From NCBI GenBank assembly GCA_023701085.1, contig JAMPXR010000017.1:1-14615 (forward strand): 14,615 nucleotides of DNA, in the 5' to 3' direction. Below, piece by piece: positions 12,966-14,615 of this stretch (within the stretch, counting starts at the first letter, position 1; each line of letters opens with the position of its first letter). The translations under genes and the position numbers were made by a program. The notes under the pieces are model-generated. The model was not told where the DNA came from. It did not search any database and saw only the letters and a list, made by a program, of their open reading frames with translations. The DNA comes from Ramlibacter sp. GTDB taxonomy: Bacteria; Pseudomonadota; Gammaproteobacteria; Burkholderiales; Burkholderiaceae_C.

Positions 12966-13910
12966 ATGGATGGTTCCTTGAAAATTCTTCTGTTCGGCAA
13001 AAGCGGGCAGGTCGGCCGCGAATTGCTGCGCAGTCTGGCCTCCCAAGGACAACTCATCGCGCCCGGACGGCTGGACAGGCAGCCCGGAGGCGACCTTGCC
13101 GATCTCGACGGCATCGCGCGCGCCATAGCAAGCGTGCGGCCGCAAGTGATCGTCAACGCCGCTGCGTACACGGCGGTCGACCGGGCCGAGTCGGAAGGCG
13201 CGCTGTGCCACACCATCAATGCGCTCGCGCCGCAGGTCATGGCCGAGCAAGCCCGCCGCGCCGGCGCCTGGATGGTCCACTTTTCCAGCGACTATGTTTT
13301 CGACGGGTCCGGCAGCCGCGCCTGGTCCGAAGAGGACACGCCGGCTCCCATCAATGTTTACGGAAAAAGCAAGGCCGAGGGCGACCGCCGTGTGGCGGCG
13401 GCCTGCCCTCGCCACCTGATCCTGCGCACGAGCTGGGTCTATGCCGCCCATGGCGGCAACTTCCTCAAGACCATGCTGCGGCTGGCGCAGGAACGCGACC
13501 GGCTGAGCGTGGTGGACGACCAGTGGGGCGCGCCCACCCCTGCCGAACTGATCGCCGACGTGACGGCACAGGTGCTGCGCGCCGCCCTCGCGCGGGAGGG
13601 GCTTGCGGGTCTCTACAATGTCGCGGCGAAAGGCGAGACTAACTGGTACGGCTACGCGCGCTTCGCCCTGGACCTGGCTAGCGCGGCAGGATGGCCGGTC
13701 AAGGCCAGCCTGCAGGCGGTGCCGACCAGCGCTTACCCGGCCATCGCGCCGCGCCCCCATAATTCAAGGCTGAACACCCAGAAACTGGAAAAGACGTTCG
13801 GGCTGCAACTGCCGCCTTGGCAGCAGGGGGTAGAGCGCGCGCTGGCCGGCATCAGCCGCCCGGCCGCCGCCACGCCAGCCGCCTCAGAGGCTGGTTTTCC
13901 TCAAGACTGA
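12966..13910 (+). CDS. rfbD: dTDP-4-dehydrorhamnose reductase (RmlD)
   Basis: A 314-residue SDR-type enzyme that makes the last step of dTDP-L-rhamnose synthesis, reducing the 4-keto group of dTDP-6-deoxy-L-lyxo-4-hexulose with NAD(P)H. Motifs: Rossmann GKSGQVG (11-17), [12 protein letters not shown] (64-75, very typical of RmlD), SSDYVFDG (107-114), catalytic Tyr132-x3-Lys136 in YGKSK, and RTSWVY. The start is ambiguous: ATG 12966 gives the form described, while an in-frame TTG at 12978 would start at KILLFGK, where most homologues begin. The last 18 or so residues (Pro/Ala-rich) extend past the usual end. One base separates its stop from the rmlA start, so the two are co-transcribed. rmlB, often upstream of rmlD, is absent here; the neighbour is the divergent exporter. 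Confidence 0.93.
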   Translation: MDGSLKILLFGKSGQVGRELLRSLASQGQLIAPGRLDRQPGGDLADLDGIARAIASVRPQVIVNAAAYTAVDRAESEGALCHTINALAPQVMAEQARRAGAWMVHFSSDYVFDGSGSRAWSEEDTPAPINVYGKSKAEGDRRVAAACPRHLILRTSWVYAAHGGNFLKTMLRLAQERDRLSVVDDQWGAPTPAELIADVTAQVLRAALAREGLAGLYNVAAKGETNWYGYARFALDLASAAGWPVKASLQAVPTSAYPAIAPRPHNSRLNTQKLEKTFGLQLPPWQQGVERALAGISRPAAATPAASEAGFPQD

Positions 13911-13911
13911 C

Positions 13912-14615
13912 ATGACAACTCGAAAAGGCATCATCCTCGCCGGAGGATCGGGCACCCGGTTGCACCCGGCCACGCTCGCCATCAGCAAGCAGCTGCTTCC
14001 GGTCTACGACAAGCCCATGGTGTACTACCCGCTGAGCACGCTGATGCTGGCGGGCATGCGCGACATCCTGGTCATCAGCACGCCCCAGGACACGCCGCGC
14101 TTCAGCCAGCTGCTGGGCGATGGCTCCCAGTGGGGCATCAACATCCGCTATGCGGTCCAGGCCAGTCCCGACGGACTGGCCCAGGCTTTCCTGATCGGCG
14201 CCGACTTCGTGGGACGTTCCCCGAGCGCGCTGGTGCTGGGCGACAACATCTTCTACGGCCACGACTTCGCGCACCTGCTGTCCGACGCCGACAAGCGCAG
14301 TCACGGTGCCACGGTGTTCGTGTACCACGTCAGCGACCCCGAGCGCTACGGTGTGGTCGCGTTCGACGCGAACGGCCGGGCCAGCAGCATCGAGGAAAAG
14401 CCCGCCAGGCCAAAGAGCAACTTCGCCGTGACCGGCCTGTACTTCTACGACAACCAGGTCGTCGAGATCGCGCGCAGCGTCAAGCCCAGCAACAGGGGCG
14501 AGCTGGAGATCAGCTCGATCAACCAGACCTACCTGGAGCTGGGGGGGCTCAACGTCCAGGTGATGCAGCGCGGCTATGCCTGGCTGGACACCGGGACCCA
14601 CGAGAGCCTGCTCGA
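13912..14615 (+). CDS. rfbA: Glucose-1-phosphate thymidylyltransferase (RmlA), 3' end outside window
   Basis: Translating from ATG 13912 gives an open frame to the right edge: 234 complete codons of a protein normally about 290 aa. It activates glucose-1-phosphate with dTTP to dTDP-glucose, the first step of dTDP-rhamnose synthesis. Motifs: LAGGSGTRL (9-17), Lys26 in [12 protein letters not shown], Mg-binding Asp111 in LGDNIFYG, Lys163 in EEKP, TGLYFYD (174-180), and Asp226 in [10 protein letters not shown]. These positions fit known RmlA enzymes. The start lies one base after the rmlD stop without a strong Shine-Dalgarno sequence, so translation is probably coupled. rmlC and rmlB may follow beyond the window; this is not visible. 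Confidence 0.95.
   Translation, partial: MTTRKGIILAGGSGTRLHPATLAISKQLLPVYDKPMVYYPLSTLMLAGMRDILVISTPQDTPRFSQLLGDGSQWGINIRYAVQASPDGLAQAFLIGADFVGRSPSALVLGDNIFYGHDFAHLLSDADKRSHGATVFVYHVSDPERYGVVAFDANGRASSIEEKPARPKSNFAVTGLYFYDNQVVEIARSVKPSNRGELEISSINQTYLELGGLNVQVMQRGYAWLDTGTHESLL

Noticed and set aside
13852..14601. Minus-strand open frame of about 249 codons at the right end
   Set aside because: The plus strand here encodes RmlA with all expected active-site residues, open to the window edge.
1..14615. CRISPR arrays, tRNA/rRNA genes, insertion sequences, integrases, phage genes
   Set aside because: No regularly spaced repeats, no cloverleaf or rRNA-like stretch and no transposase or integrase motif were found on either strand.

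Overview
The window is high-GC, densely packed bacterial DNA. Its gene content (phasin, wax ester synthase, Burkholderiales-like storage genes, a tandem type I exporter and dTDP-rhamnose genes) suggests a Burkholderiales betaproteobacterium, perhaps Comamonadaceae. That placement is inferred from protein style and composition, not from a marker gene.

Left half (1-6546), storage lipids. The window opens inside the C-terminal part of a wax ester synthase/diacylglycerol acyltransferase (WS/DGAT). Facing it on the minus strand is a tight run, in transcription order: patatin-like lipase, TetR regulator, TPR-like protein, hemerythrin-domain protein. Upstream of the lipase, also on the minus strand, is a PhaI/PhaF-type phasin with a strong intrinsic terminator. 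Divergent from the phasin is a 661-residue double-SDR protein that closely resembles the Marinobacter Maqu_2220-type fatty acyl-CoA reductase, which reduces acyl-CoA to fatty alcohol. Acyl-CoA reductase plus WS/DGAT is a complete wax ester pathway. Together with the phasin (granule coat) and patatin lipase (possible mobilisation), this reads as a neutral lipid/PHA storage island. The 228-bp phasin/reductase intergenic region is rich in inverted repeats.

Middle (6543-12787), type I secretion. Four minus-strand genes form one operon: two different PrtD-type ABC transporter/permeases in tandem, a HlyD-type adaptor and a TolC-type outer membrane channel. Junctions are very short (18 bp, a 4-bp GTGA overlap, 3 bp). 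No RTX or other cargo gene lies in the window. The channel gene and the acyl-CoA reductase gene converge and share the four bases of their stop codons.

Right end (12966-14615), nucleotide sugar synthesis. rmlD (rfbD) and rmlA (rfbA, cut by the window edge) are transcribed rightward, divergent from the exporter across a relatively AT-rich 178-bp region. They make dTDP-L-rhamnose precursors for LPS, capsule or glycoprotein. Their position beside the exporter suggests a surface-layer or polysaccharide locus. No rRNA, tRNA, CRISPR, transposase or phage gene was seen.
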